Translations under genes and position numbers: made by a program
Assembly (NCBI GenBank): GCA_947165555.1
Contig: CAMVAR010000035.1
Coordinates: 1 to 7,111 of the forward strand
Direction of reading: 5' to 3'
Origin: an uncultured Pseudomonadota bacterium
Lineage (GTDB): Bacteria > Pseudomonadota > Alphaproteobacteria > Rs-D84
DNA length: 7,111 nt
Notes under the pieces: generated by a model
What the model saw: only the letters and a program-made list of their open reading frames with translations
Databases searched by the model: none
Told to the model about the DNA's origin: nothing
Shown: positions 6,043 to 7,111 of the stretch, piece after piece
Numbering within the stretch: position 1 is the first letter of the stretch
How the letters are laid out: each line of letters starts with the position of its first letter

Positions 6043-6083
6043 TTTTACCCCACGGGATAACACCTGCGTCGTTATTCCGTGGG
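6043..6083 (-). terminator. Long hairpin downstream of the 6095 gene, possible intrinsic terminator
   Basis: CCCACGGGATAAC (6049-6061) pairs with GTTATTCCGTGGG (6071-6083) over 13 positions with one G-U, around a 9-base loop. Read on the minus strand it begins 11 bases after the TAA of the cysteine-rich gene and is followed by GTAAAATTTTT. The U-run is six bases from the stem, so termination is plausible but not textbook. It may simply be another unit of the neighbouring palindromic repeat. Confidence 0.4.
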
Positions 6084-6094
6084 ACATGTTATAT

Positions 6095-7111
6095 TTATTC
6101 AACACTGATTTCAATCAGGTCGCCGTATGTACCGGCCTCGTCCGCACCGATAAAGCAATAGATATGACCACCAACCTTGTTCATAAACTCCTGTTGGGCG
6201 GCGGTGAACTTGGCACGATTATTTGCCTTCATAATTTGTGCCGTTGTGATACCCGATGCCGCACCAACAATCCCTGCGCCCAATATATCAATCCCGGCAC
6301 GCGCCAACCCTGACACATCACCACAATAATCGGTAATATCGGTAATATGGTCATTTATACTTTTACATGAAACATATTTACACTCGGAGTCTTTTATCTT
6401 ACTTTCATCAAGCTTGCTAAGTTCTATAACCTTGCCGTCGGTGTTGTCGTCGGTGTTTGCTTGACAGTGATTACTGCCAACCGGCGTCAACTTCATTCTC
6501 ATCAACGACTTGCTATTAGAATTTTTTCTAATCAATGAACCACCTGATGCACTAAGTGTATAACCAAGTAAAACCTTGTCATCATTACCCTTGCAACCTG
6601 CGGTATGCGCTGCATATCTATCCCACTCCAACTGCTCGCTATAAATTTGGGACTTACAGTCATCTATCTTGGCTGCATTTGTTCCCAACAATCCGCCCAA
6701 ACCGGTTTTGGTTTGCAACACGTCGGTAATTACACCACCACCAACGCTACCCAATATAGACATACCCGCAACCCCCCATTTCTGTCCCTGGGTCAAACCA
6801 CCATCCGCGGTTGTACCGGATTTCTTTTCCGCAACAATCGTTGCGATTTCTTCCAAATCAGCCTGTGGAATCCATGAACCACATGTGAACACGTCACCGA
6901 CCGCGAAATACGCCGTGGACCAATTCTTGGAATTGTTGTTTTCTTGCAGATAACGCTGTAAATCCGGGTCATCTGATTGGATTGTAACACGTGCGCGACA
7001 GAACGAACCATACAAATCATTACTTGCCACGAATTCATTTAATTTCAACCCATTAACATTATAATTCTTGGGTACACGGTTACTGCGCAACTTTACCCAC
7101 ATATATGTGCT
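6095..7111 (-). CDS. Cysteine-rich protein with two glycine-zipper hydrophobic segments, C-terminal part, runs off right edge
   Basis: I do not recognise this protein. The frame remains open to the last base of the window, so at least 338 residues are visible and the N-terminus is missing. The ATG at 7100-7102 has no ribosome-binding site and no signal sequence after it, so it is probably internal. Numbering from that Met, there are nine cysteines (35, 74, 149, 170, 213, 241, 246, 260, 316), many spaced as if for disulfide pairs. Two glycine-rich hydrophobic segments, about 109-128 (with GSVGGG) and 265-288 (GIDILGAGIVGAASG), have small-residue zipper patterns typical of membrane-inserting or packed helices. 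The middle (about 145-260) is polar, rich in Asn, Asp, Ser and Lys. The C-terminus, HIYCFIGADEAGTYGDLIEISVE, looks like a compact beta domain. Together this suggests an exported envelope or surface protein whose cysteines are oxidised outside the cytoplasm. That is inference; the signal peptide, if any, lies outside the window. Confidence 0.7.
   Translation of the reverse strand, partial: STYMWVKLRSNRVPKNYNVNGLKLNEFVASNDLYGSFCRARVTIQSDDPDLQRYLQENNNSKNWSTAYFAVGDVFTCGSWIPQADLEEIATIVAEKKSGTTADGGLTQGQKWGVAGMSILGSVGGGVITDVLQTKTGLGGLLGTNAAKIDDCKSQIYSEQLEWDRYAAHTAGCKGNDDKVLLGYTLSASGGSLIRKNSNSKSLMRMKLTPVGSNHCQANTDDNTDGKVIELSKLDESKIKDSECKYVSCKSINDHITDITDYCGDVSGLARAGIDILGAGIVGAASGITTAQIMKANNRAKFTAAQQEFMNKVGGHIYCFIGADEAGTYGDLIEISVE

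Noticed and set aside
5828..6083. CRISPR array in the repeat cluster
   Set aside because: The repeats are unequal inverted palindromes without regular spacing, and no cas genes are present.
5815..6114. Reading frames of 72 and 99 codons on the two strands across the intergenic region after the RusA-like gene
   Set aside because: They are translations of the palindromic repeats (WTPACAGVT-type and PGTGRG-type peptides). They lack ribosome-binding sites and show no domain character.

Overview
The window suggests an alphaproteobacterium or a close relative, moderately AT-rich, probably an uncultured or host-associated lineage. The evidence is indirect: a proteobacterial-type GyrB with the long insert after the Toprim domain, a family-1 uracil-DNA glycosylase very like proteobacterial Ung, an outer-membrane PagL-like lipid A deacylase (so a Gram-negative cell), and GC-rich palindromic intergenic repeats of the kind scattered through many alphaproteobacterial genomes. 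I cannot name a genus.

Layout. Positions 1-188 are an intergenic region with back-to-back promoters. A minus-strand promoter at 62-89 fires off the left edge. A near-consensus plus-strand promoter at 153-181 sits so close to the next ATG that the mRNA should be leaderless. 189-752 (+) is the PagL-like outer-membrane protein. It converges on a four-gene minus-strand block reading gyrB (4879-2480), a small unknown gene (2465-2142), an HhH-GPD DNA glycosylase (2140-1502) and ung (1492-827). The gaps are 14, 1 and 9 bases, so this is almost certainly one operon joining DNA topology with base-excision repair.

The gyrB promoter overlaps a divergent plus-strand promoter in the 90-bp gap at 4880-4969. 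That promoter drives a translationally coupled pair: an 86-aa basic protein (4970-5230) and a 190-aa protein (5227-5799) carrying a RusA-type catalytic constellation (D-x-D-N...K...D, then DDD). This is the most system-like novelty in the window: a possible Holliday-junction or branched-DNA nuclease with a small partner, sitting back to back with gyrase.

Positions 5800-6094 hold no gene but a cluster of palindromes, partly bracketed by a 13-bp imperfect inverted repeat, and a longer hairpin that may terminate the last gene. From 6095 to the right edge (-) is the C-terminal part of an unrecognised cysteine-rich, glycine-zipper-containing protein.

How the genes work together. GyrB supplies the ATPase half of gyrase, while Ung and the HhH-GPD protein excise damaged bases. 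The RusA-like protein may process branched DNA on the other side of the shared promoter region. The two flanking genes look like cell-envelope functions and are probably unrelated. No tRNA, rRNA, insertion sequence with a transposase, or CRISPR array was seen.
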